A DNA stretch of 64,000 nucleotides from Micractinium sp. NFX-FRZ (Eukaryota > Chlorophyta > Trebouxiophyceae > Chlorellales > Chlorellaceae). Positions 1 through 10,775 of this stretch are shown here, piece after piece. Location: positions 1 to 64,000 of the forward strand of contig JAPTJF010000298.1 of NCBI GenBank assembly GCA_029339195.1. The letters are read 5' to 3'. Every line of letters starts with the position of its first letter. The stretch's first letter is position 1. The notes under the pieces were generated by a model. It was given only the letters and a program-made list of their open reading frames with translations. It was not told the DNA's origin and ran no database searches. The position numbers were made by a program, and so were the translations under genes.

Positions 1-687
1 AGTGGGAGGGGTGGAGGGGGCGACGGGCTTGGGGGTGGGGGAGATGGGGCGGGCGGGGGCGGGGAGGGGATTGGTGGGGGCAGAAGTGGGAGTGGTGGAG
101 GGGGCGACGGGCTTGGGGGTGGGGGAGATGGGGCGGGCGGGGGCGGGGAGGGGTGGGTTGGGGGCAGAAGTGGGAGGGGTGGAGGGGGCGACGGGCTTGG
201 GGGTGGGGGAGATGGGGCGGGCGGGGGCGGGGAGGGGATTGGTGGAGGTGGTGAGGGGCTTGGGGGTGGGGGAGATGGGGCGGGCGGGGGCGGCGAGGGG
301 CTGGGTGGAGGAGGGGAGGGGCTGGGGGGAGGAATGGGGGGGACCAGAGAAGGCGGGGACGGGGCTGGGGATGGGCTTGGGGGCGGGGGAGGCGGCGGCC
401 TTGAATTGGTTGTGGGCGGGGGCGCAAGGCTCTGTGCATTCACGGCTGGTGGGCGCGGAGGCGGAGTTTGGACCATGATACGCGGCTGTGGCGGTTGGGG
501 ACGAGGCCTCGGCGACTTTGCAGCGCTTGGGCCGGCAACCGCTTTTGGAGGAGGCTTGCGTGCGTTTTGCAAGGCTTGTTGCGTTAGGTGCAAGGGGGAC
601 GGCGCCTTGGCCACCGGCGGCGGCCGCCTGGCCGGCGGGCTGGGCCTGCTCTGGAGGAGCGCTCGCGAAGCACGGGAGCGCAGCCAT
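1..687 (-). CDS. Ser/Pro-repeat (hydroxyproline-rich glycoprotein-like) protein, 5' part, runs off window
   Basis: The minus strand is open from an ATG at 687-685 to the window edge (229 codons, no stop seen); in-frame TGAs lie just upstream, at 694-696 and beyond. The first ~120 residues are Ala/Gln/Ser-rich with a few cysteines. The rest is Ser/Pro arrays such as PPPSPSPPPPSPSPPP and PAPSPPPSPSPPP, the pattern of algal and plant hydroxyproline-rich glycoproteins (pherophorin/extensin-like), which work in the cell wall or extracellular matrix. The Pro tract comes from an 84-bp (28-residue) tandem repeat. No signal peptide is visible at this start, so the true N terminus may lie in an upstream exon, or the protein may not be secreted. 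The opposite strand is also open but reads only Gly/Ala/Arg-rich low complexity. Family assignment rests on composition alone. Confidence 0.5.
   Translation of the reverse strand, partial: MAALPCFASAPPEQAQPAGQAAAAGGQGAVPLAPNATSLAKRTQASSKSGCRPKRCKVAEASSPTATAAYHGPNSASAPTSRECTEPCAPAHNQFKAAASPAPKPIPSPVPAFSGPPHSSPQPLPSSTQPLAAPARPISPTPKPLTTSTNPLPAPARPISPTPKPVAPSTPPTSAPNPPLPAPARPISPTPKPVAPSTTPTSAPTNPLPAPARPISPTPKPVAPSTPPT
3..330. repeat. 84-bp tandem repeat coding Ser/Pro repeats
   Basis: Copies start at about 3, 87 and 171, with a shortened fourth copy from about 241. The 84-bp period equals 28 codons, so copy-number change keeps the minus-strand Ser/Pro frame open. Confidence 0.85.
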
Positions 688-2094
688 CCATCTTCATGCG
701 ATTCATCTTCAGCGTCAGGCCTGCATTCCAACAGCATGGGCAGGCCTACTTAGTGAGGGCCACCAGCAGTGCAGGCAGGCCCCCAGGGGCCAGCGCGCAA
801 GCGGCGGCGGGCGCCCGTCCAACCAGCTTCTTCGGCATCTGCCCCACCAAGCTGAACAAGGGCTGAAGTCGCCCCCTGGGCCGGCCGTCCCCACCTGCTG
901 ATGTCCTCCATTGCAATACATCCAAGCATTCCTGCAAGTATGGAAGAAGTGGGCGGGACGGGAACGGTAGCCGGCATTGCAATCATTCATGTGGTAGGTC
1001 TGTCGCCAGAGTCCAGCCGGCTGCTATCAATTGGGTGGTAGATGACCGGCCTACCTGTTGCAATCGCAAGGAGCAGCGCGGTGCTGCCAACGACGCGAAG
1101 CGAGACTCGGCGAGCGCAGCGGGGCGGCATGGCGGGGGTCTGTGGTGTGCGAAACAGTTATTATGAGCAAATGTCGCGATCTGGATGGCGTGGAAGGGTG
1201 GCTGACCCTGCTGGACTCGTGGGCCAAGAGCTCTTCGGACAGCACGTGCATGGAGCTGCCCGGCCACACTTGGCTCCGGAGCAATGTGGCCAGGGCAGCT
1301 CGTTCTCGCACCTGATGGTGCATGACTTGACAGAGCAACGATTTGACCCGGCTCGCCCAGGCGTAGAGCGACCAGCCCTTGACTGTGCCGCCAAGCGGCG
1401 GGGGAGCTGCCGCCGCCACCCTGCTAGGGCGGCAGCAACATCAAACAGGCGCAGCCCGGCAAGGTTGAGGCCAGTTTGCAGCTCTGCACTAAGTGAGTGC
1501 GCGGCTCCGCGAGGGGCTCTGCGCGCTCATCACAACTTCTCGCGCCTCATCAACCTGGGCCCCGCCTGCTGCAAGGGCTGCACGTGCGCACCGGCAGGCT
1601 GACACCTGCAGGCCATAACCGCAGGCAAGGTATGGCACATTCTGGCCCGGTGTCAGAATGGGGCACTGTGACTTTAGGAATGGGTGTCGTGGTTGTTTTT
1701 TACAGGTTGCCGGCAGCTGTGCGTGCAGCGCACACGTACTACATGTAGTACAGCCCGGCACAGGTGCAGAACAGAGCTGCGAGGCGTGTGGTGGTGAGGG
1801 TGGCAAATAGGTCGCTCAGTGCTGGGGGGTGGATGGGTTGCCTGTCAGTGATGGGGGAGGGGGAGAGTGCACGGAATGAGAGAGGAAAAACCATACGGAA
1901 GACATGGGCTGTTGAATACGTGGAGGGAGAGGGGCGGGGGGGCCGGCGGCTGTGCCCTGGAAGACACTGCAATACCCTGGAACACCTCGCCGCGCACAGA
2001 CGAGCCATCTCTCAGCCACAGCAGCTCGATTCTACTAGGCGCAAGTGGTTGTAGGTCCGGCTACCTAGGTGCAGCCGGTGCCTTGCTGCAGCTG
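688..2094. other. Intergenic stretch with no supported gene
   Basis: Several short open frames exist on both strands. The best are plus 696-866 (begins MRFIFSVRPAFQQHG) and plus 1163-1315 (begins MSKCRDLDGVEGW). None has a recognisable domain or a convincing splice partner. The right part should hold the 3' UTR of the SGNH gene, and the left part the promoter of the Ser/Pro-repeat gene. Confidence 0.4.
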
Positions 2095-5000
2095 TCATGC
2101 GGAGCCGGCACCCGCATGCGGCTTTGTGCGCCCCGCATGCACGCCATTCTGCTGGTCACCAGGGGTCACCACCAGAGCCTGCACACACAGTGCGAAGGCG
2201 GTCATGGGATTGGGATCATGGGGTCTCATTTGCATGAGAGAGAGGAAGCTTATGGGAGGGGTGAAGGGACGAGGGAGAGAGCCGCCCGGCTTTACCCCAC
2301 GGCTGTGCCAGCAGAACCACACTCCTGTGCACAACTTGTGCTCATGGGATGGCAGGCAGCCAAGCAGGGCCAACAGAGGCATCAGCGGCGCTCACCCCCA
2401 ATGTCAGTCTGTGCCCTTCATGCGCGGACGCAGCGCCGCCCGCTTTCCGCACCGTCACCCGCACACGGCACTCGGCGTGCTGCGTGACCTGCAGTGCGTG
2501 GCGGCAGAGGACATGAAGGTGTCACCAAGGTGGAAGCGTAGCCCCAAGCACGACACGGCACAATTCAGCACGCTGACGCAGCCCTGCTTTCACAACCGAG
2601 TGTGTCGGTAGCTACTGAGCGCTGCACAAAGCGCGGCGGCTGCCCAGGCCCTCGCCCTCCATGCAGCAGCCAACTCCCTGGCACTACTCACCATGAAAGA
2701 GTGGAGCTGCGGAAGCTTCGCCTGCTGCTGCTCTCCCGCGCTCCCCAGAGTCGACCTTTTGCACTGGCAGCCTGAAACGCACTTTATTGCCGCTGCTCTG
2801 TGGCCCTCGAAGCCACTGAGGTGTGCCAGGTGGACAGCCGCCCACTCGCCAGCCTGGCGTTGCTGCGCCTCAGAGCCGCTACCCCCGCTGCCGCCAGCAG
2901 CAGCAGCACCCTCGGCGGCAGAGGCAGCAATGCGGCTGTCAAACAGGAGCTCAACAGTGGCGCCTGCAGGCAGGGAAGGGGAAAGGAACGGGACGGTTGA
3001 GAAGAGGGGAGGACAGGAGGCGGCAGGGGCATGCGAGCAGTGATGTCTGCTGCGTAGTGTGGGGGATCATGCTGTGCATGCTGTGCTGCGCCTGCAATGT
3101 GCGGTCACCCTGCTGCACCCTGCTTTGGAATGCTCTCCCACCTACCTGGCTCGTCCGCTGTCCACCCCCACTGCTGCGCTTCAGAGCCGGTGGCATTTGG
3201 CCGCTCGGGTCGATACTCAAATTCATCGGTCATGACTACCAGCTGCTTGAAGCCCTCCTGCAGGGGGCGTGATGAAAACTCACAATTTGCACTTAGGGCA
3301 CAAACAGCAGTGCACAGTTGCGCGCCGAGCAGCGGTGCTAAGCCAATGTGGGCCAGAAGCAGCAGGGCGCAGCGCCCCCCGCTCCCCGCCTTGCCTGCAT
3401 CCCGCACAGCGCGGTCGCGCCCTCGGCATTGCCTGGGATCATGGGCGGCGGCAGGCGGCGCACCGCCTTGTACTGCTGGTCGCCCCGCGGCGGCGCCCAG
3501 CGGTCTGCCTGCGGATCGCACTTGTCTGCCGCCTCCTCTACCTCCACTGCCTTTGCCAGGACACCCGCCAGCAGCTCGGCCAGCACAGTGTGCCCTCGGT
3601 CGCCCGGGTGCGCGCTGCAGTCAAGGCGGGATGATGACGTGGCGGCATGATGACGTGGCGCAGTGGCGGTATCTCACGCTGAGCATTCTTTGCATCCGGT
3701 GCTTGCCGGACCCTCGAGCGGCTGGTCCTGCCAGCGGCGGCACGGGGCGGTCCAGCAGACAGCGCACGATGCCTGCCTGCTTGCCCGCCTGAAAGCCCGC
3801 CCGCCCACCTGTCGGCATAAAAGTACTCCTCCTGCTCTGTCTTCTCTGTCGCTGGGATGGCCGCCCCCGCCAGGGGTTCGCTGAGCCAGTCCTGCTGCAA
3901 CATGTCCACCTGCAACATGTGGGGTGTGGGTGCAGCGGAGCGGAAGAGGCGTAACGCTAAGGGAAGTGGTGTGTGCAACAGCGGCGCCTGTTTTGGCAAG
4001 CTGTGCAGCTACTGCGCATGCATGTGCCTTCCAGTCAACAGCCACCAGCCACATCCTTAGCCCTGCTGGCAGCCCCAGCTGGCGGGCCCAACAGGTGCGG
4101 CGTGACTTGCCTTGAAGCCAGGCATTCCCACCCGCATCAGCGGGAAGGCAGCGGAGCGCAGGGAGACAGCTGGTATGTCGTAGTACTGCAGAGGTACATG
4201 GGGGTGCATCAGGCAGGGCAGGGCAGGAGTGAAGGGAGGCATGACGGCACAGCAGCATGAGGTGCCCCACCCCAACCCAGGCGGTCCCAAAAGTTCCGGC
4301 CCCCGCCTCCTAATCTCTCTCAGCCCACATTCCGCACGTGCCATCTGCACACCCCGCCTCCTCAGCCCAAGGTGCCCACCTGCACCAGCAGAGCGAGCTG
4401 CTGTGCCACGGTCGCCAAACCGCCCACATGTACCGCATGCCCCCCAACTGCGACTCCAGGCCCCGGCATATCTGTACCGTCCCCCTGGCCCTACGTACCT
4501 GCGACAGCACAGTGAGCTGCGCCTCGGCTGCAGGGAAGTAGAAGAGGCCGTCGCTGGCGCCGTCGCCGTGCGCCTGCCACCACGCCCAGTAGTGCAGCTG
4601 CAAGATGGCGGGCCTGCAGGGGCGGCGGGGCTGACGGTGGGTGTGCAGGCGGGCGACGAGATTCCTGACGAGGTGGGCCCACGCAAGCGCCCCTGCAGCG
4701 GTGCCAGTGCTGCTGGGCAGCAGCGAGCAGGTGGCAACAGCTCAACTTGTGCACCGCGGTTGCAGGGGCGGCAGTGGCAGCGGCGGCAGCTCACCTGCCC
4801 GGCAGGCGCAGCAGCTTGCGCAGCAGCTGCTCATACCCCCGCCGCTGCCTGCTGGAGTACTGCTCATCCGGGTGCTCGTCAAAGCTCAGCTCCAGCACTA
4901 CAAGGTCGGCGTCCTGCGGTACAGCACAGCACAGCAGGCACAGCAGGCGACGCAGTTGGTGAGAGCCAGTGGGCTGGCAGTGAAGGCTCCGAGCCAGTCC

Positions 5001-6971
5001 TGTGGCATCAACACAGGCACACAAGCAGCACTCGCCGGCCCGCAGCGGTTGCTACCCAAGCACGCTCTGTGCATGTGTATGTGTGATGCCCTCCCACCAT
5101 CGCGGGCTGGCCAGGCCTGGCCCGTGCTGCAGGCAGACAGCTGCATCAGGCCAGCCCAGTGCAGCCCCTCACCGGCGCCACCATCTGCTCCAGGCAGGCG
5201 CCATAGATGTCAGCACTGCTTGCTCCCAGGCCTTGGTTGGAAAACACGTGGTCCCTGCAGGGTGCACCGACAGCCAGGCAGCGTCAATGTTGTGAGGGGG
5301 TGCGTGGTGTGGCACCAAGTGTGCATGTAGCCCTCCACCCGGGCCACAAGCTCTGCCACAGCGGGCATGGAGGGAAGGCCGGGCAGCACATGCGCCAAGC
5401 CAGGGAGCGGCGTGCGGGCACAGTGCTCCTCAAGGATGAGGTTGGGACATGGCACATGCAGTAAGAAACCATGGCGTGAGTATGGCGGTTCGATTCAGCT
5501 CGTGATTCCGCTCACGGGTGGGGGAATGTGGAGTTGATGTATTGGAACAGGCGGGCGGGGTAGCTGGTGGCTGCTGGGTCGCTGGCGCCAAAGCCTGCAG
5601 TCACCGACCCGCCCAGCGTGTAAACCTGCAGCAGGGGAGCGGGGATTGTGGAGGAGAAGGGGGAGGGCAGGCTTGGCATGAGAGGCCCAGCCGCTGGGAG
5701 CTGACCGGTCCCAAGTGTTCAAACGAGCTGCACAGGGGGCGACACACCACTCGCAAGAGGGCAGGCGGGTTTGGTTGAAGGGCAGCGATGCGGCAGGTAC
5801 CGGCGTGCAGCCGCCATGTGCACCTGATGCATCCTGCACGCACCGCCCCCGCCTGGTGCCTACCCCACGCACAGCCTGCCTGGCCCGCCAGCCGCTCCCG
5901 CCAGCATGGCCCAGCCTGCCCCAACCCCCACCCCTCACCCACCTTGATGGGCCTCCCCGCTAGCAGCTTGGCAGCAACGGCCTCTAGCCGCCGCCCCGAC
6001 CCATAGTAGGAAAGGCCTCTTGCTGCCTCCTCCTCTGCCAGCTGCGGCTGCCACGGCAAGCTCATGTCCCGCCTGGGCGGCAGCGGCGGCGGCACCACGG
6101 CGGCGGCTTGCCCTGCTGGCCGCGGCGGCGGCAGCGCCGATGCAACGTGCGGCTGCCAGCGGTGCTCGGCCAGCATGCGGCGGCTGCCACCGGATCCTGC
6201 TGTGGTTGCCACAGCTGGAACCGCCTCCAAGGCTGCAGATAGGGAAGGCCAAAGGGTTTGATGGGTGGGCTACATTTCAGGCTGATGGCACGTGCCGGCA
6301 GTGCATGCCGCCGCATGCATGCACCTGCAGCCAGAAGGGCCCTTGAACACCTGGCCATGCCCTCTCACCTTCTATCCACGCCACGCCACGGCACAGTGGG
6401 CCGTTTGTGAGCGCCACAATGGCAAGCAGCCAGGCTGCGCCTGCCATGAAGGCCACAGCCAGGGCCACAAATGCCTGCAAAAGGGGCAGCCGAGGGAAGC
6501 AAGCGCCGGCAGCTCAAGCGCCTGTGGCTGACCGGAGGCGCTCGCTGATGGCGGCAATGGTTGATCCAACTGCTTGGTGAAGACCTGCCTCCAAACTCAC
6601 ACAACAGACAGCGATCAGATCTGCTGGCCACCTGTGGCCGCTGGCACGTGAAGGGCACGTCCAGGGCGGCAGGGCGGCAAAACTGCCAAGGGCTGTTTGG
6701 GGTGCGCGGTGTCGCAATTTGATACCGAATCGGCATTATTTGGCGAATTGAGCGGCACTTTGTGCCTCAAACCCGCCCAGAAAGGAGGGCGCCTGCTGTG
6801 CCAGCACTCCACCCGAGGGCGCGGCCGGGCAGCCGAAGGGAGCGTGCAGGGCGACTTGCATACCTGCTTTCCATTACGGACATCTAGATCGGCTTTCTCA
6901 GCGCTCTTTTGCCTCCGGATGGCCCCAGGGCTCAAGGCTTTGCCCTTAGAAGCGGAAAACTCCGCTTGCAT
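2095..6971 (-). CDS. SGNH hydrolase-like membrane-anchored protein (628 aa, 14 exons)
   Basis: Exons (minus): 6971-6864, 6474-6369, 6232-5943, 5625-5516, 5254-5173, 4913-4795, 4613-4499, 4185-4111, 3909-3809, 3614-3395, 3257-3146, 2963-2692, 2488-2396, 2178-2095; phases agree throughout. Residues ~37-58 (AFVALAVAFMAGAAWLLAIV) form a hydrophobic segment after a basic N-terminal stretch, a likely signal anchor. Block I is LGGSVTAGFGAS with nucleophile Ser175. The closing block is YADSAHPGDRGH with Asp368 and His371, so the Ser-Asp-His set of the SGNH/GDSL superfamily is present. A C-terminal module follows with two conserved-looking stretches, QQWGWTADEP and AAIKCVSGCQC. The family includes lipases, esterases and carbohydrate deacetylases; substrate unknown. 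A lumenal or extracellular esterase or a polysaccharide-modifying enzyme is inference. Introns 8 and 10 need GC donors (after 4111 and 3395). It is followed in the same direction by the SRPBCC gene 340 bp upstream. Confidence 0.82.
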
Positions 6972-7311
6972 TGTCGCGGTGTGGGGCGGGACGAGCAAAA
7001 CGCCAGCGGACAGGCTCGTAAACCGCCGGGAATGTGGAACGAGCGGAGTGGGCGGGAGCGTGTTAGGCCTGCTGTGCCCTGTGGCATTAGCTGGCAGTGG
7101 CGGGGGCGCAGCGTCAGATAGGTCCTCTGCCTTCCACACCATGCTGGTAAAGCCCCAACAGGCTTGCAATATTAAAGTGATTGTTTCAGAAGTTCTCAAA
7201 ACGCTACATTGGTTGGCGCAAGCATTATCAGCACTCCTGCAATCTCCGGGACAAGCGGTCAGGCGGCACGTACGCTGGAACCGAGATGCCAGGCTGGCAG
7301 GCTGTTTGCCA
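6972..7311. other. Intergenic, SRPBCC 3' side / SGNH promoter side
   Basis: 340 bp between the SGNH start codon and the stop of the next minus-strand gene. I see no gene and no clear TGTAA poly(A) motif here. Confidence 0.5.
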
Positions 7312-10300
7312 TCAGGTGCGCCAGCTGCTGAGCGCCCAGGGCTCCGTCTTTGAAGCCCCAACCAGCAGGGGGAGAGCCAGCGCCAGCAGCCACACCGCAG
7401 CCATGACTTGCAGCAGCCAGGGGGCGCCGCTGGTTGTGCCAGCGAGGCTGCCGCATGCCTGCACAGGGGCAGCACCCTCTCTGGGCCAGGCCTGCTCAGC
7501 CAGCTGGTGTGCTGACCACGTTATACATGCTGTGCCAGAGCCGCTGCTCCCCATGTCGGCTGACCCACAGCCGTCCAGCAGGCAGCTGCTGCCGGCGCCG
7601 CTCAGCAGGCGCACAGCTGGCAAGGCATGCGAGGCGGGCCAGCCGCCGGCACTGGACGCCACCATGGCGGCGGGAGGGCGGCGGTCAAACCCGCGGCTGC
7701 TCCAGGCCGCAAACGGGCTGCTCAGCCCGCAGGTGCTGGGGCTAGGATTGCCGCCTGCACCGCTGCTAGCACTGGTGCTGGTGCTCCCGCTTCCGCTGCT
7801 GCTGCCTGGCTGCAGCTCAAGCACTGACGTGGGGTCGGGGCGCACCGCCACGCGGCGCAGGCCAGCCTGGCACATCTCGTACGCGGTCGGTGTGCCATCT
7901 GCGCCCTTTCCAGCCTGGCCGCCGCCCCCAGCGCCGCCACCCACCCAGCTGCCTGGCATGCTCTCAGCAGCCGAGTGACCGGCACTGCTCTGGCCATCGG
8001 CAGTGCGAGCCGTGAGGCTGGCAGTCTCTAAGCAGGCGCCGTGCGCAGCAGAGGCAGCTGCTTGGCCCTTGTTCTGGCTCTGGCTGTGAGGAGAGAGGCT
8101 GGAGAGCTGCAGGGTGGGCTTGCCCGCACGGATGCGCAGCGCCTCGGCATACAAGTCCTGAAAGTTGCCCCGAATCTGCGGGTGTGCAGTGGTAGGGACA
8201 AGAAGGGGGAGGGCAGGTGGGGGAGGGCGGGTGCTGTGATGGAGTTGTGCATAAGAGTGCCTTGGAGCACAGGTGCTGGAGCGGGGGCAAATCGGTAAGG
8301 GTTTGAGGAGGGACGACGGGGGGTGATGCGGGCGCGTCTGTGTGTCGGCTGCGGCACTCCTGCCGGTGGTGGGAGGAAGGTCACAAGGAGGGGCGCGGGC
8401 TGGGCACTTGTGCCCAGTGGCACAAGCCGCCGCGCTGCTGGCAGCCGGCCCACCCCTCCCCTGCCTGCACCTGATCCCCTCTCACACACGTTCGCTGGCA
8501 GCCGGCGCACCCCGGCCTTGCCTGCACCTCGGGCTGATCCCCTCCCACACACACACAGGCATGCCCACCTGCCCCACCACGAAGCTCCTCACGGCGCCGC
8601 CCAGCAGTGGGGGCACGCCTCGGGGCTGCACCGACTGTTCCACCCGCAGCAGGCTGGCACGTGGGCCGGCTGCACAGCAGGAGCAGGAAGGGGCGGGGTG
8701 AAAAGGTGAGGCGGGAGCAGGAAGTGACAGGGTTGAGGTGGGGCCGGAGCAGTGGGAGCCAAAAGATGGTAGTGGCTGCTAGAAAAAGCCTCGGCGAGGG
8801 ACAAGCGGCTTCCCCCTCCCCCTGCCGCGCCCCCGCACCCGGCCGTCTCCATCCCGCCTGCCCCCATGCAATCACCCATATAATCCTCACCTGCCGTCAC
8901 CGACCAGCGCCCCTCCAGCGCCGTCAGGTGTCCGCAACCGCTGCCACCGCCACTGCCGCCGCTGGCGCTGCCGCTGCTGCCCGCCTCCTCCCCCCTGTCA
9001 CGCCGCTCCCAGAAGGATGAGAGGCGAAAGTGCATGGTGCGGCTGGCGGCGTCCTGCTCCACACGCAGCGGGGTGCGCACGCAGCCACTGAACCACATGA
9101 ACTGGCAGGCTGCGGGGCAGTGAGAACAGGGGGAGGGTGAGATGCAATGTGTGTGCGTGTGCGGGGCAGGTGAGCGGAAGAACAGGCTACCAAGCGCAGG
9201 TTACAGGCTGCAAACAGCACAGCCGTGCTGCGCATGACGGGGAGCCTGTGGGCGCGCAGCGGCGGGTGGCACCCGGCAGGCTAGAACCCTCTGTGCCCCG
9301 TAGCGTGGCTGCTTTACCGCACCCTCCTCACCGCCCTCCTTCACCGCCCTTGCACTCCCTTGCCGCTCTTCTCCGGCCCCAGTCCAGGCGCCCCCCCCCC
9401 CCCCCGGCCCCCCCGGCCCCCCCCCCTTCCCTTGCACATACCGCTTGCTAGCGGCGTTGTGCTTATTGCTGTCGTTCGACTCACGCGTGCCTGCTGCCCT
9501 CCCCCCTAAGTCTGCCTCCCAGCTTACCTTTGGCGAGTTATGCACCGCGCTGCGCCTGGCAGCCTTCCGCAAGCAGTGCCCCCTCAGCCAGGTGCGCTGA
9601 TGGCTGCACACGTGCTGGCGGTCAGCCCCCGCTTCATTCCATGCCCCCCAGCTGAGCTGTCACTGATGAGCTGTCACTGATGAGCTGTCACTGACCGCCG
9701 GGGCCTGCCACCCCTGCCCTCACGCCTGCACCAACACGTGCAACAGCCGCCTGTGCTTGCGCTCACCACGTCCAAACACCTCCTCCACTTCCGCCGGCAT
9801 GGAGCAGCCCTTACACCCCAACCCTCATTGCCCCTCCCAGCCCCACTCACTCGTCTCCTGCTCCACCTCTGCCACCCGCCGCCCCTGGTCGTCATCTGGC
9901 GCCTGGTGCCGCCGCACGCAGCGCCCCAGGCTGCTCATCACCTCTGGGGGAAGAGGGGGAGCAGGGGATGGGTTCAAGAGGCGACATGCAAGATTGGTGG
10001 GATGAAGGTCGAAGTGGGCGGTGCAGGGGGGAGAGGTACTGCAGGCAGGCAGGCAGGCGGCATCTGCCTGCCGTCATGCTGGCGGCAAACTCGAAAAGCC
10101 CCATCAGCACCCTGCCGCCGCCCTCACCGTCTGTGTCGGGGTGGACCAGTAGCTCAAAGAGCACCGAAGCAGGCAGCGGCAGGCGGGCCTCGGCTGAAAG
10201 GGTGCAGCAGAAGCCGGGGCGCTTGTGGTGGCGGATGTGGACGTGCCGTTGCACCCAGCGGTGCGGCGGCGGCGGGTGGCGTCCGCCCGAGGACGAGCTG

Positions 10301-10398
10301 TGGCGGCGGCGCAGCAGGCCAGCGCCGCAGCTGCTGCCACTGGCCAGGGCCTGCAGCTGGCCCGAGGCGCCGAGTGTGCGCTCAGAATGCGGCTTCAT
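7312..10398 (-). CDS. SRPBCC/START-like (polyketide cyclase/lipid-transport type) protein with C-terminal membrane segment (515 aa)
   Basis: Exons (minus): 10398-10128, 9943-9851, 9109-8891, 8669-8569, 8175-7312; phases agree. Residues ~60-300 match the order of motifs in SRPBCC 'polyketide cyclase/dehydrase and lipid transport' proteins: ARLPLPASVLFELLVHPDTD, then a G-R-R-V-A-E-V-E-Q strand, then FMWFSGCVRTPLRVEQD, LEGRWSV, SLLRVEQSVQPRGVPPLLGG and the closing amphipathic helix QIRGNFQDLYAEALRIR. This helix-grip fold usually binds a hydrophobic ligand. A ~180-residue Ser/Gly/Ala-rich linker leads to a C-terminal hydrophobic stretch (LLQVMAAVWLLALALPLL), a probable tail anchor, ending ~16 residues later. 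The first ATG in the open frame is used; a longer N terminus cannot be excluded. An open frame at about 9531-9600 was left in the intron because skipping it gives the better phase and family match. Confidence 0.72.
8437..8553. repeat. 56-bp tandem duplication in SRPBCC intron
   Basis: Two diverged copies begin with ctggcagccgg at 8438 and 8494, both ending in a 'gatcccctc' plus cacaca tract, within the intron between exons 4 and 5. Confidence 0.7.
9389..9429. repeat. poly(C) low-complexity tract in intron
   Basis: A run of 15 C (9391-9405) followed by C-rich blocks broken by GG. It lies in the 741-bp intron between SRPBCC exons 2 and 3; likely an assembly and replication slippage spot. Confidence 0.8.
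9654..9694. repeat. 14-bp tandem repeat, three copies
   Basis: Unit gagctgtcactgat at 9654, 9668 and 9682, in the same SRPBCC intron. Confidence 0.9.
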
Positions 10399-10775
10399 TG
10401 CGGCCGAGGGGAGTCCTCCAATGTTGGCAGTGCTGAAGGAGGCGGAGAGGGGGGTCACGTTGGGGCTGGGCGCCCAGGTTATTGCGCTCCTGCTTTGCCC
10501 AGTCAAGCTTAGCAGGCTTCTAGACAGGGTCCCGAGCGTTCCCAAGATGCCAGTAACTACCTTGCCAGCAGGGCAGCTTCCCCGCAGGCAGCATACGCAG
10601 CCGCCTTGTGCCTCACTCACTAAGCGATCACTGTGCCACTTCAAATTTACAGGTCTTGCTTACAAGGCAATTGCATGTGTTGGCAGGCATCATGCAGCAG
10701 TGATTGAGCCTGCCGGCCCAAGCCCTGGCCGGCTCTACAAGTGGCCCACGGGGAGCCCACGAGCGCCCTGCTGCT
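10399..10775. other. ABHD17 3' UTR / SRPBCC promoter side
   Basis: 377 bp. TTACA on the plus strand at about 10646 and 10658 gives two TGTAA motifs on the minus strand, 115-130 nt past the ABHD17-like stop: the chlorophyte poly(A) signal at the expected distance. Confidence 0.55.

Noticed and set aside
2..478. Plus-strand open frame of 158 codons
   Set aside because: Gly/Ala/Arg/Val repeats from the antisense of a Ser/Pro-repeat; the minus frame has the codon pattern of a known protein class.
696..866. Small plus-strand gene MRFIFSVRPAFQQHG...
   Set aside because: 56 codons, no domain, and its start sits 9 bp from the divergent minus-strand start, which leaves no room for promoters.
5480..5520. 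tRNA-like ggttcgattc on the plus strand
   Set aside because: Flanking bases do not pair as a T stem, and it lies across an SGNH exon edge.
9531..9600. Exon-like segment (RTWLRGHCLRKAARRS) with a GTAAGC donor in the SRPBCC gene
   Set aside because: Including it breaks phase with the preceding exon; direct joining of exons 2 and 3 gives the expected QFMWFSGC strand.
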